Program-made: the position numbers and the translations under genes
Part shown: positions 15,648 to 23,577 of the stretch, in pieces
Layout: each line of letters begins with the position of its first letter
How positions within the stretch are numbered: position 1 is the first letter of the stretch
Assembly (NCBI GenBank): GCA_037441765.1
Contig: JBBIRM010000010.1
Span: 1-41,056 of the forward strand
Direction: 5' to 3'
Length of the DNA: 41,056 nucleotides
Source: JBBIRM01 sp037441765
GTDB taxonomy: Bacteria; Desulfobacterota; BSN033; UBA1163
Notes under the pieces: model-generated
Told to the model about the DNA's origin: nothing
Databases searched by the model: none
The model's input: only the letters and a program-made list of their open reading frames with translations

Positions 15648-17303
15648 CTATCGTTCTTGATATTCTCCAAATACCTCTCTTAGAGTATCAGAAATTTCTC
15701 CTAAGGTTGCATAGACCTTGACCGCTTCCAAGATGGGTGGGACGACATTGTCCGTTCCCTGGGCGGCCTTCCTTAATTTTGTCAGGGCCTCCTTCACCTT
15801 ACCAGAATCCCTTTCCTTCTTAACCCTTGAGAGTTTTTCCTTTTGATACCTTTCTACTTCAGGCTGAATCCGAAGTATATCCCGAAACGGAGGCTCTTCA
15901 ATTTGAAATTGGTTCACCCCTACGATAATCCGCTTCTTCGATTCAATTTCCTTCTGATACTGATAGGCACTGTCAGCGATTTCTTGCTGGATGTAACCTG
16001 ACTCAATGGCCTTAATCGCCCCTCCCATTTCGTCGATCTTCTGAATATATTCCATTGCCTTTTTCTCGATTTCGTTGGTAAGTGTTTCCACCGCATATGA
16101 GCCCGCGAGAGGATCGATCATCTCTGCTACGCCGCTTTCATAGGCAATAATCTGCTGTGTTCTTAAAGCAATTCTTACAGAATCCTCAGAAGGTAAAGCA
16201 TAGGCTTCATCCCTTGAGTTGGTATGAAGGGATTGGGTACCGCCAAGCACAGCCGAGAGAGCCTGAAAGGCCACTCTCACTACATTGTTATCGGGTTGCT
16301 GGGCAGTTAAGGTGCAACCCGCGGTCTGGGTATGGAAACGGAGCATACATGACTCATCCCTTTTTGCTTTAAATCGTTCCTTCATAATTTTTGCCCAGAG
16401 CCTTCGTGCTGCTCTGAATTTAGCAATCTCTTCAATAAAATGATTATGGGAATTGAAGAAAAAGGAAAGCCTTGAGGCAAAGGAATCCACATCGAGCCCT
16501 GCTCTGATAGCTGCCTCAACATAGGCAATGCCATTGGCTAGGGTAAAGGCTACCTCTTGAACTGCAGAAGAGCCTGCTTCACGGATGTGGTAACCACTGA
16601 TACTTATGGTATTCCATTTAGGGAGGTTTTCTTTGCAGAAGGCAAAGATATCTGTGACAATGCGCATGGATTCGAGGGGAGGAAAGATATAGGTTCCTCG
16701 TGCACAATATTCTTTAAGGATATCATTTTGGATGGTTCCCTGTAAGGCTTCTGGTTTGACCCCCTGTTTCTCTGCCACGGCCATATACATGGTGAGAAGA
16801 ATCGCTGCTGTGGAGTTAATTGTCATCGAGGTGGATACCTTATCGAGAGGGATACCATCGAAAAGAATCTCCATGTCTTTTAAGGTATCAATGGCTACCC
16901 CAACCTTTCCCACCTCGCCCTCTGCAAGAGGATGGTCAGAGTCGTAACCGATCTGAGTCGGTAGGTCAAAGGCCACGCTTAAGCCTGTCTGTCCGTGCTC
17001 AAGGAGATATTTATAGCGCTTGTTTGTTTCCTCAGCAGTTGCAAAACCAGCATACTGTCGCATGGTCCATAAACGACCCCGATACATTGTAGGCTGAACC
17101 CCACGGGTGAAAGGATATTCTCCTGGAAATCCAAGATCCTCACAATAATCGATCTCAGCGACATCAAGAGGGGTGTAGAGGCGTTTCAATTCAATATGGG
17201 AGGTGGTTTGAAAAGAAGGTTGTCGTTCGGGGGATTTAGAAATGGCTTTCTGAAGAGTTGTTTTCTCCCAGCGTTCCAATTCTTCGTGAATTTTTTTTGA
17301 CAT
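15648..17303 (-). CDS. mcmA: Methylmalonyl-CoA mutase large subunit (TIM barrel)
   Basis: Converts (R)-methylmalonyl-CoA to succinyl-CoA with the B12 subunit. It has 551 residues, the catalytic barrel without the cobalamin domain. Both residues that define methylmalonyl specificity are present: Tyr84 in RQYAGF (Tyr89 of the Propionibacterium enzyme) and Arg202 in ARGTYIFPP (Arg207, which holds the free carboxylate). The catalytic His lies in SISGYHIREAG. A strong AAAAAAGGAGGTG site precedes the start. It lies 18 bases after the carboxyltransferase gene, in keeping with a propionyl-CoA to succinyl-CoA route. Confidence 0.95.
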   Translation of the reverse strand: MSKKIHEELERWEKTTLQKAISKSPERQPSFQTTSHIELKRLYTPLDVAEIDYCEDLGFPGEYPFTRGVQPTMYRGRLWTMRQYAGFATAEETNKRYKYLLEHGQTGLSVAFDLPTQIGYDSDHPLAEGEVGKVGVAIDTLKDMEILFDGIPLDKVSTSMTINSTAAILLTMYMAVAEKQGVKPEALQGTIQNDILKEYCARGTYIFPPLESMRIVTDIFAFCKENLPKWNTISISGYHIREAGSSAVQEVAFTLANGIAYVEAAIRAGLDVDSFASRLSFFFNSHNHFIEEIAKFRAARRLWAKIMKERFKAKRDESCMLRFHTQTAGCTLTAQQPDNNVVRVAFQALSAVLGGTQSLHTNSRDEAYALPSEDSVRIALRTQQIIAYESGVAEMIDPLAGSYAVETLTNEIEKKAMEYIQKIDEMGGAIKAIESGYIQQEIADSAYQYQKEIESKKRIIVGVNQFQIEEPPFRDILRIQPEVERYQKEKLSRVKKERDSGKVKEALTKLRKAAQGTDNVVPPILEAVKVYATLGEISDTLREVFGEYQER

Positions 17304-17321
17304 AAATCACCTCCTTTTTTA

Positions 17322-18524
17322 TTAGAGGGGGATATTACCATGTTTTCGCCACGGATTGGTATCGACTTTGGTTTTAAGGATATCCAAGGCCTGAATGATT
17401 TTGGGGCGTGTCTCTTCAGGTTCAATGATCTCATCCACGTATCCCAATTCAGCAGCCTTATAAGGGCTGGCGAATTTCATCTGATATTCTTCAACCAGGC
17501 GTTGCCTTGTTTCTTCAGGATTCTCAGCCTCTTTGATCTCATTACGAAATATGATATTGACAGCACCCTCTGCTCCCATCACGGCAATCTCAGCTGTTGG
17601 ATAACAATAGTTTATGTCTCCTCGAATATGTTTACTGGACATCACATCATAGGCTCCTCCGTAACCCTTTCGGGTAATGATGGTGATTTTGGGGACAGTT
17701 GCTTCGCAAAAGGCATAGAGGAGTTTGGAGCCATGTCGAATAATTCCTCTCTCCTCCATATCTATCCCAGGGAGGAAGCCCGGGACATCCACAAAGGTAA
17801 TAATGGGTATGTTGAAACAATCGCAAAACCGGACAAATCTTGCAGCTTTTACAGATGAATCAGGATCGAGCGAACCTGCTAACCAGTTAGGTTGGTTGGC
17901 GACAATCCCCACAGGCATTCCATTATAACGGGCAAATCCAATAACGATATTCTTCGCCCAATCTTTCTGGACTTCAAGGAAATAGCCATCATCCACAGTG
18001 CCCAGGATAATCTTCTTCATATCATAAGCCTTTTTGGAGTCCTCTGGGATGACGGTCTTAAGATATTCTTCCATTCGGTTGGGATCATCTTTACAGGTTA
18101 TGACTGGAGGTTTTTCACGGTTATTTTGAGGAAAGAATCTGAGAAGTTCTTTAATAATACGGATGGTATCCTCGTCATTTTCTCCTGCGAAATGGGCAAC
18201 CCCACTTTTTTCCATATGGACCTTTGAACCTCCCAAAAGTTCAGAAGTAATGGGTCTCCCGTCTGCTGTCTCGGTCTTTTTCAGGGCTGCCCTGATAACA
18301 TCTGGACCTGTAATATGCATGTAACTTGTCTTTTTAGTCATAATGATGAAGTCGGTTATTGCAGGAGAGTAGACAGCTCCTCCCGCACAGGGGCCCATAA
18401 TCGCAGAGATTTGAGGGATGACGCCTGATGCAAGTACATTTCTTAAAAAGATATAGGCATAACCAGCAAGGCTTTCCACCCCCTCCTGGATCCTTGCCCC
18501 TCCAGAGTCATTGAGGCCAATCAC
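17322..18524 (-). CDS. Acyl-CoA carboxyltransferase, C-terminal fragment
   Basis: The last 400 or so residues of a biotin-dependent carboxyltransferase (MmdA/PccB family). It opens at GTG with IGLNDSGGARIQEG, the conserved acyl-CoA-site motif, and includes IMGPCAGGAVYSPAITDF, the VGIVANQP block, FVDVPGFLPG and a second carboxyl-binding GYGGAYDVMSSKH region. The GTG is an ordinary valine codon of the intact gene, not a natural start. No biotin carrier, carboxylase or OadB/MmdB membrane subunit is in the window, so whether the intact enzyme carboxylated propionyl-CoA or decarboxylated methylmalonyl-CoA is open. Confidence 0.85.
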   Translation of the reverse strand: MIGLNDSGGARIQEGVESLAGYAYIFLRNVLASGVIPQISAIMGPCAGGAVYSPAITDFIIMTKKTSYMHITGPDVIRAALKKTETADGRPITSELLGGSKVHMEKSGVAHFAGENDEDTIRIIKELLRFFPQNNREKPPVITCKDDPNRMEEYLKTVIPEDSKKAYDMKKIILGTVDDGYFLEVQKDWAKNIVIGFARYNGMPVGIVANQPNWLAGSLDPDSSVKAARFVRFCDCFNIPIITFVDVPGFLPGIDMEERGIIRHGSKLLYAFCEATVPKITIITRKGYGGAYDVMSSKHIRGDINYCYPTAEIAVMGAEGAVNIIFRNEIKEAENPEETRQRLVEEYQMKFASPYKAAELGYVDEIIEPEETRPKIIQALDILKTKVDTNPWRKHGNIPL

Positions 18525-18888
18525 CAGTCTTCATGGCGAGATCCATTACCTTACAGATCTTTTCAGCAAAGGCCATTCCCAACGCTCCCCCAAATACAGT
18601 GAAATCCTGGGAGAAGACGTAAACCAGTCGTCCTTCAATCTTTCCATATCCTGTCACCACCCCATCTCCCCAAAACTTCTTCTTTTCCATCCCCAAATCA
18701 TAGCAGCGGTGTGTGACAAATCGATCCAATTCTACAAACGTCCCTTTGTCCAGGAGGAGATCAATCCTTTCGCGAGCAGTGAGTTTCCCCTCTTTATGCT
18801 GTTTATCAATCTTCTCCTGACCTCCACCCAAGAGAGCTTCTGCTCTCCTCCTCTCCAATTCCTTTCTAATCCCATTGATTGATCTCAT
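18508..18888 (-). CDS. Acyl-CoA carboxyltransferase, N-terminal fragment
   Basis: The first 121 or so residues of the same enzyme: KLTARERIDLLLDKGTFVELD (about 35-55), the GDGVVTGYGKIEGR strand and FSQDFTVFGGALGMAFAEKICKVMD. It ends in five out-of-frame residues (after MKTG) instead of the expected A-P-V-I-G-L-N-D, because eight bases are missing. It starts 81 bases after meaB. Confidence 0.85.
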   Translation of the reverse strand: MRSINGIRKELERRRAEALLGGGQEKIDKQHKEGKLTARERIDLLLDKGTFVELDRFVTHRCYDLGMEKKKFWGDGVVTGYGKIEGRLVYVFSQDFTVFGGALGMAFAEKICKVMDLAMKTGDWPQ

Positions 18889-18969
18889 GAGCGAATTTTC
18901 CCCCTTCCTGTTAAGACTTCATGTAGAATTCCAAATAGTTGAGGAATTTACTCAGGCATCTTGGAATTT

Positions 18970-19917
18970 TTAACGGACTTTCAATTCACTTGCCATAATC
19001 TCTTCTGCCAGTGAATAAGGGTCTATGCGGCGGGTCACGATATCATCGATGATTTTATCCAATTTCCCTTCCCTTTCAATCTTTTCAACAAGATGGTTCA
19101 TCACTTCACTTTCAAGAATCTCTAAAAAGGTCTTTCTTACTCTCTCCCTCAGTTTCTTTTCAAGGAGATTGTTCTGCTCAAGATTCTGTTTATGACGATA
19201 GATCCCATAGACCAGTTCAAAAATTCCTTTGCCTAAAATAGCCTCGGTTTTAAAAATGGGAGGTTCCCAGCCATCCTCTCTTTTTCTTCCCATCTCGAGG
19301 ACCACCCTGAGGTCTCTCTCCAACTTATCCGCCCCTTCTCGGTCCGCCTTATTGATCACAAAGATGTCTCCAATCTCGATAATCCCTGCTTTTATTGCCT
19401 GGATGTCATCTCCTAATCCAGGAACGAGCACAACAATGGAAGTATGGGCGGTGTTGACGATCTCCACTTCATCCTGTCCAACACCGACAGTTTCGACCAG
19501 GATAATATCCTTACCCATGGCATCCATGACATTGATGATGTCTTGAGTGGAGCGAGTCAATCCGCCCAAACATCCCCGTGTGGCTAAAGACCGAATGAAT
19601 ACCCCTTCATCCGTGGCGTGGCGTTGCATTCGAATTCGATCTCCAAGGATGGCTCCACCGGTAAAAGGACTGGTTGGATCGACCGCCACAATCCCAACAC
19701 TTTTTCCTTCTTTGCGGAAGATGTCCACCATCCTATCCACAAGGGTTGACTTGCCTGAGCCAGGCGGTCCTGTAATCCCGATGATATAGGCCCTACCTGT
19801 TTTTGAATAGAGTTCTTTCAAAGGCTCTAAAGCAGAAGGCATCTTATCATCAATATCCCTCATCAATCGGGAGGCGGCTCTAATATCTCCCTCCAAAATT
19901 CTTTTGGCAAGGCTCAT
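18970..19917 (-). CDS. meaB: Methylmalonyl-CoA mutase-associated GTPase MeaB
   Basis: G3E-family GTPase that protects the mutase and helps load adenosylcobalamin. It has 315 residues. Walker A GPPGSGKST (about residues 51-59), the VAVDPTSPFTGGAILGDRIRM switch segment, ETVGVGQDEVEI and the base-specificity motif NKADREGAD are all present, with the C-terminal helical dimerisation arm. It sits upstream of the carboxyltransferase and mutase genes. It probably serves both mutase systems in this window. Confidence 0.95.
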   Translation of the reverse strand: MSLAKRILEGDIRAASRLMRDIDDKMPSALEPLKELYSKTGRAYIIGITGPPGSGKSTLVDRMVDIFRKEGKSVGIVAVDPTSPFTGGAILGDRIRMQRHATDEGVFIRSLATRGCLGGLTRSTQDIINVMDAMGKDIILVETVGVGQDEVEIVNTAHTSIVVLVPGLGDDIQAIKAGIIEIGDIFVINKADREGADKLERDLRVVLEMGRKREDGWEPPIFKTEAILGKGIFELVYGIYRHKQNLEQNNLLEKKLRERVRKTFLEILESEVMNHLVEKIEREGKLDKIIDDIVTRRIDPYSLAEEIMASELKVR

Positions 19918-20028
19918 CGGTTTATTAAAATAACAGAATTAACTTCAATAGGCAATAGGAAAATGAGTAAGGGGTGGAGTTGAATTTGGACTTAAGAATC
20001 GAATCCTTATAATAAAAACTGAGTATCC

Positions 20029-21198
20029 TTATAAAGCCCTTCCTGGTACGCCAATGTGACGGGCAATGACTATGCGCTGTACTTCTGAAGTACCTTCACC
20101 GATATCGAGAAGTTTTTGATTTCGATAATGGCGCTCTACTGCATACTCCTTCATCAAACCGTACCCACCATGGAGTTGGACAGCATGGTTTGCAACCCGA
20201 TGATACATCTCCGAGCAGAACATCTTTGCCATTGCCGATTCCTTGGAGAAAGGTCTACCCTGTTCACATAGCCAGCAGGCTTTATAAAGGAGAAGTCTTC
20301 CAAGTTCTATCTCTGTCGCCATATCTGCAAGTTTAAATGCATTGACCTGAAAGGAACCAATTGGCCTTCCAAATTGCTCTCGTTCAGAGGCATATTTGAG
20401 GGCCAATTCAAAGGCACCCTGTGCTCCTCCCAATCCCATTGCAGCAATGCTGAGTCTACCACCGTCGAGGGTAGCAAGCATCTGATGGAATCCATCTCCC
20501 CTTCGCCCAAGAAGGTTCTCCTTAGGAACCTTACAATCGGTGAAGTAGAGTTCACCTGTATTGGAAGCCCTCCAGACCATCTTTCCGTGCATGGTCTTTG
20601 TGGTAAAACCAGGAGTGCCATTTGGAACGAGAATGCACGAGAGTTCATTTCTTCCATCTTCTCTCTTTCCAGTCACTGCCTGAACCACACAGACCTTACT
20701 TATCTCGGTTGTGGAATTCGTTATAAATATCTTAGATCCATTAATCACCCAGTAATCTCCTTCTAAGACTGCTGTTGTTCGAGAAGCCCCTGCATCAGAG
20801 CCTGCGTTGGGTTCGGTTAAGCCGAAAGAGGAGAGGGCCTTTCCTGCACAGAGGTCGGGGAGCCATATCTTTCTCTGTTCTTCAATGCAATAATAATAGA
20901 TGGGAGAAATACCAAAGGAGTTTCCTGCGGCAAGGGTTGCGGCCTGAGAGCCATCGATTCTTGCAATCTCCTCCACTGCAATAATATAAGAGATGTAGCC
21001 GACATTGCTCCCTCCATATTCCTCAGGAACAAAGGGACCAAATAGACCGAGTTCCCCCATACGCCTGGTTAGGTGATAGGAGAACTCCTCTTTATCATCC
21101 AGTTCCTGGGCAACAGGAGCGATCTCTTTCTCAGCAAAGTTACGGACCATCTTTCGAAGCATCTGTTGTTCTTCAGTCAAATCAAAATCGAGTGCCAT
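20029..21198 (-). CDS. Acyl-CoA dehydrogenase
   Basis: FAD enzyme that introduces a double bond between C2 and C3 of an acyl-CoA and passes electrons to ETF. It has 389 residues, full length. Landmarks are FGLTEPNAGSDAGASRTTA (flavin and substrate loop), ITNSTTEISKVCVV, the REQFGRPIGSFQ helix and, at the C-terminus, IGEGTSEVQR with the likely catalytic Glu368. The Glu at this position is typical of short- and medium-chain enzymes rather than of isovaleryl-CoA dehydrogenase. It lies downstream of the two DUF35 genes, in the same direction, so the substrate is probably on the branched-acyl pathway. ATG follows TCGGAGGA. Confidence 0.93.
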   Translation of the reverse strand: MALDFDLTEEQQMLRKMVRNFAEKEIAPVAQELDDKEEFSYHLTRRMGELGLFGPFVPEEYGGSNVGYISYIIAVEEIARIDGSQAATLAAGNSFGISPIYYYCIEEQRKIWLPDLCAGKALSSFGLTEPNAGSDAGASRTTAVLEGDYWVINGSKIFITNSTTEISKVCVVQAVTGKREDGRNELSCILVPNGTPGFTTKTMHGKMVWRASNTGELYFTDCKVPKENLLGRRGDGFHQMLATLDGGRLSIAAMGLGGAQGAFELALKYASEREQFGRPIGSFQVNAFKLADMATEIELGRLLLYKACWLCEQGRPFSKESAMAKMFCSEMYHRVANHAVQLHGGYGLMKEYAVERHYRNQKLLDIGEGTSEVQRIVIARHIGVPGRAL

Positions 21199-21210
21199 AG
21201 TTTCCTCCGA

Positions 21211-21251
21211 AGAAATTGTTTCGAAATTCGAATTTCGTGCTTCTAATTTTA
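21211..21251. repeat. AT-rich CGAAACAA-type repeat
   Basis: A short repeat (GTTTCGAAATTCGAATTTCG) between the acyl-CoA dehydrogenase and a DUF35 gene. It is in the same orientation as 15187-15226 and the reverse of 14755-14812 and 32361-32474. Confidence 0.5.
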
Positions 21252-21327
21252 AGTTTAATTCCTACAGACCTTAAACCACTTGGTTGCAAAGGGCGAGTAT
21301 CCCCGCCCTCCGCACCAATCCTCTAAA

Positions 21328-21804
21328 CTACTTGATGGGTTTGAAATATTTAATATCTAAGATACTTCCTTCACGCTCCTTTTTGGGTTTAAAGACTGCC
21401 TCAACAGGCATCCCTATGTAAACATTTTCAAAATCGACCTCATCCAACCAGTGGACGAGGAACCCCTCGGTACCATCAATTTGAATCACAGCCACAATGG
21501 ATGGCTTCTCTTTCCGGATCCCCTCATAGGTCTCGAAACACAGAGTAAAGGTATGGACCTTTCCCTTTGTCCCCACATCGAGGTAGTTTTCCTCCAATCT
21601 TTCAAAACATTTTTCACAAAACATTTTTGCAGGGACATAGGTGGTCTTACATTTTTCACATTTAGAACCTAAGATCTTTCCATTGATGAGTTCCCGAAAG
21701 AACTTTTCTCCTGCTCTTCCAACTGTATAGATATAACTCATGGGGATCTGGCCTTCCCAATAAGTGACATCCGTCGTCTTTTGAAGTCTTTCAATCAATG
21801 CCAT
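21328..21804 (-). CDS. DUF35 Zn-ribbon/OB-fold acyl-CoA-associated protein, copy 1
   Basis: A 158-residue accessory protein that normally pairs with a thiolase-like partner and bridges the acyl-CoA chain. The Zn-ribbon is C-x2-C-x10-C-x2-C (SKCEKCKTTYVPAKMFCEKCF, about residues 49-68), followed by an OB fold (GKVHTFTLCFE to FKPKKEREGSILDIKYFKPI). In steroid-degrading bacteria such proteins complex with Ltp2-type aldolases; in archaea they complex with thiolase and HMG-CoA synthase. The start follows AGGGAGGT. It lies 54 bases after the second DUF35 gene. Confidence 0.9.
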   Translation of the reverse strand: MALIERLQKTTDVTYWEGQIPMSYIYTVGRAGEKFFRELINGKILGSKCEKCKTTYVPAKMFCEKCFERLEENYLDVGTKGKVHTFTLCFETYEGIRKEKPSIVAVIQIDGTEGFLVHWLDEVDFENVYIGMPVEAVFKPKKEREGSILDIKYFKPIK

Positions 21805-21832
21805 AGGTAACCTCCCTTTTCCCTCACCATCT

Positions 21833-21851
21833 TCCCCCCTCAGAGGGGGGA
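21833..21851. repeat. GC-rich hairpin between the DUF35 genes
   Basis: TCCCCCCT / AGGGGGGA, an 8-bp perfect stem with a 3-base loop, in the 54-base spacer. There is no T tail. It may slow transcription or stabilise the messenger ends, or be a dispersed palindrome. Confidence 0.4.
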
Positions 21852-21858
21852 GGTGTCT

Positions 21859-22389
21859 TTATTCAATTGGTTTAAAATATTTGATATCCGTAATTGCTCC
21901 TATTCTTTCCTCAGGTGGTTTCCATACAGCCTTCACCTTCATTCCTCGATAAATCTTCCAAGGATCGACCTCGTTGAGATGATGTAGAATTCCCATTCCC
22001 CTGGTTGCCCCATCTATCTCAATGACTGCTGGGGTAAAGGGTCTGACTCCGCCTTTTATATCAAGGCGTGATGCCTTCCAGTCCACATAACTGATGACCC
22101 AGGTATTGACGATCCCTGTATCCTGAACATAAACCCACTCCCCGGTGGGGACCCAACAAAGTTCGCAAAACATTCTCGGTGGGATAAGGATTCGATGGCA
22201 TTTATTACATTTCTTGGCGATAATCTTTCCGTTTTTTAATTCTGCAAGGTATCGACCCAATGCTGGTCCGTTATCCCAGGCATATCTAAGTTTTGGTGTC
22301 CATTTTACTGAGAGTACTTTACCTCTCTGTATTTCCTCCGCACTCAATTTTGTTGCGGTTTTTTCAACCATCTTTTCTGTAATCTCCAT
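21859..22389 (-). CDS. DUF35 Zn-ribbon/OB-fold acyl-CoA-associated protein, copy 2
   Basis: A 176-residue relative of the neighbouring DUF35 protein. The Zn-ribbon is KKCNKCHRILIPPRMFCELCW (about residues 57-77), with the OB fold behind it (TGIVNTWVISYVDW to WKPPEERIGAITDIKYFKPIE). The first 45 residues are an extra N-terminal stretch. Two different DUF35 genes next to two different thiolase-like genes suggest a heteromeric complex or two parallel pairs. ATG follows GAGGAGGTGAG, 14 bases after the thiolase-like gene. Confidence 0.9.
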   Translation of the reverse strand: MEITEKMVEKTATKLSAEEIQRGKVLSVKWTPKLRYAWDNGPALGRYLAELKNGKIIAKKCNKCHRILIPPRMFCELCWVPTGEWVYVQDTGIVNTWVISYVDWKASRLDIKGGVRPFTPAVIEIDGATRGMGILHHLNEVDPWKIYRGMKVKAVWKPPEERIGAITDIKYFKPIE

Positions 22390-22403
22390 GTTCTCACCTC
22401 CTC

Positions 22404-23561
22404 TTAAGATCTCATCACAACCACTGTACCAACCTGCATAAGATCGCCCCAGGCCTGAGCAAGGCCACAGGTGGGTTTCCCTGGAACCTGTCTCTTTCCG
22501 GCTTCGCCTCTAAGTTGTAAAAAGATCTCAATCACTTTCATCAAACCTGTGGCTGCGATTGGATTGCCAACCCCAAGAGCTCCACCAGAGGGACATGTCG
22601 GAAGGTTCCCATCTCTATTGAAATAGCCACCTTTTAACATCTCAACAGATTTTCCTCTTGGTGCTAAAAGAAGCCCTTCAATATGATGGAGTTCCTTATA
22701 AGTGAAGGGATCGTAGGGTTCTGCAACATGAATTTCCTTAGAGGGCTCTTTAATACCTGCCATCTTGTAGGCCATCCTCGCTGCAACCTCAACATAATCG
22801 GGATAGTAGAGGTCTCTTGTACACCAGTAGGCTGTGTCGAGACACCAGCCCACTCCATCGATCCATATCGGTTTTTCTGTAACCCTTCGAGCTACATGTT
22901 CTGCTGCCAGTACGATGGCTGCCGCTCCATCACTTGTTGGACTGATATCCAGTCGATTAACAGGCCAGGCCATAATCTCAGAGTTTAGAACATCCTGGAC
23001 TGTTATTTCACCAGGCAGTTGAGCAGACGGATGATCTATTGCATTTTTCTTATTTTTTACAGCCACCAGTGCGATGTCCTCTTTTTTATAACCCCATGTT
23101 GTCATAAAACGATTCATCTCGATAGCGAAGATCCAGATCAAGGTTGGGTAAAGTGGTTGCTCAGTTGTATGATCAAAGATGGTCAAAAATGCGCCCGCAG
23201 GGTGAGGATAGGCACAGGACATCTTTTCTTCGGCCACTACCAGACATGTATCAAACATCCCTGAGGCCACATGGAACCATCCATGTATTGGTGAGAGGAC
23301 CCCTGTTCCACCTCCCACATAATGTCTCATGTAGGGTTTTCGATAGGCTCCTGAGCCATCAGAAAGATATTCTCCCTTCATATGGACCCCGTCAAAGGCA
23401 TCGGGTGCAGTACCATTCACCACACATTCGATATCAGAGAGTTTCATCTCACATGAATCGAGGGCCATCTTTGCAGCCTCATAGGCCAATTCTTTAGGGG
23501 TCTCCATTGAATTCCGATAAAATTTGGTTATTCCTGCTCCAACGATTGCTACTCTTCTCAT
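22404..23561 (-). CDS. Thiolase-like (SCP-x/Ltp2-type) protein without catalytic Cys, copy 1
   Basis: A 385-residue thiolase-fold protein. ATG at 23561 is used because GGAGG lies eight bases upstream; an in-frame GTG would add three residues. The N-terminal VAIVGAGITKF and the C-terminal PSGGALGVGNPIAATG are family marks. The nucleophilic Cys of true thiolases, in the region aligned with VGGGTGVLSPIHGW (about residues 80-93), is absent, and the second catalytic His of the GHP motif is replaced by Asn (GNP). So it cannot work as a normal thiolase. Ltp2-type relatives lacking this Cys act as retro-aldolases with a DUF35 partner, and two DUF35 genes follow directly. Confidence 0.88.
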   Translation of the reverse strand: MRRVAIVGAGITKFYRNSMETPKELAYEAAKMALDSCEMKLSDIECVVNGTAPDAFDGVHMKGEYLSDGSGAYRKPYMRHYVGGGTGVLSPIHGWFHVASGMFDTCLVVAEEKMSCAYPHPAGAFLTIFDHTTEQPLYPTLIWIFAIEMNRFMTTWGYKKEDIALVAVKNKKNAIDHPSAQLPGEITVQDVLNSEIMAWPVNRLDISPTSDGAAAIVLAAEHVARRVTEKPIWIDGVGWCLDTAYWCTRDLYYPDYVEVAARMAYKMAGIKEPSKEIHVAEPYDPFTYKELHHIEGLLLAPRGKSVEMLKGGYFNRDGNLPTCPSGGALGVGNPIAATGLMKVIEIFLQLRGEAGKRQVPGKPTCGLAQAWGDLMQVGTVVVMRS

Positions 23562-23577
23562 CCTCTTCACCTCCTTT

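Larger units (their letters stand above)
17322..18888 (-). pseudogene. Acyl-CoA carboxyltransferase gene broken by an 8-base deletion
   Basis: The two entries for 18508-18888 and 17322-18524 are one gene of the propionyl-CoA carboxylase beta / methylmalonyl-CoA decarboxylase alpha family split by a frameshift near 18520. Both halves are otherwise well kept, so the change is recent or is an assembly error. Confidence 0.75.

Noticed and set aside
17340..17858. A 172-residue open frame on the plus strand
   Set aside because: It is the shadow of the carboxyltransferase C-terminal part, which is clearly conserved on the other strand.
21275..21315. A tRNA-like 3' end (…CCGCCCTCCGCACCA) between an acyl-CoA dehydrogenase and a DUF35 gene
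   Set aside because: The T-loop lacks the TTC pattern, the stems do not register with the acceptor, and no matching 5' acceptor strand lies upstream. It is at best a short hairpin.
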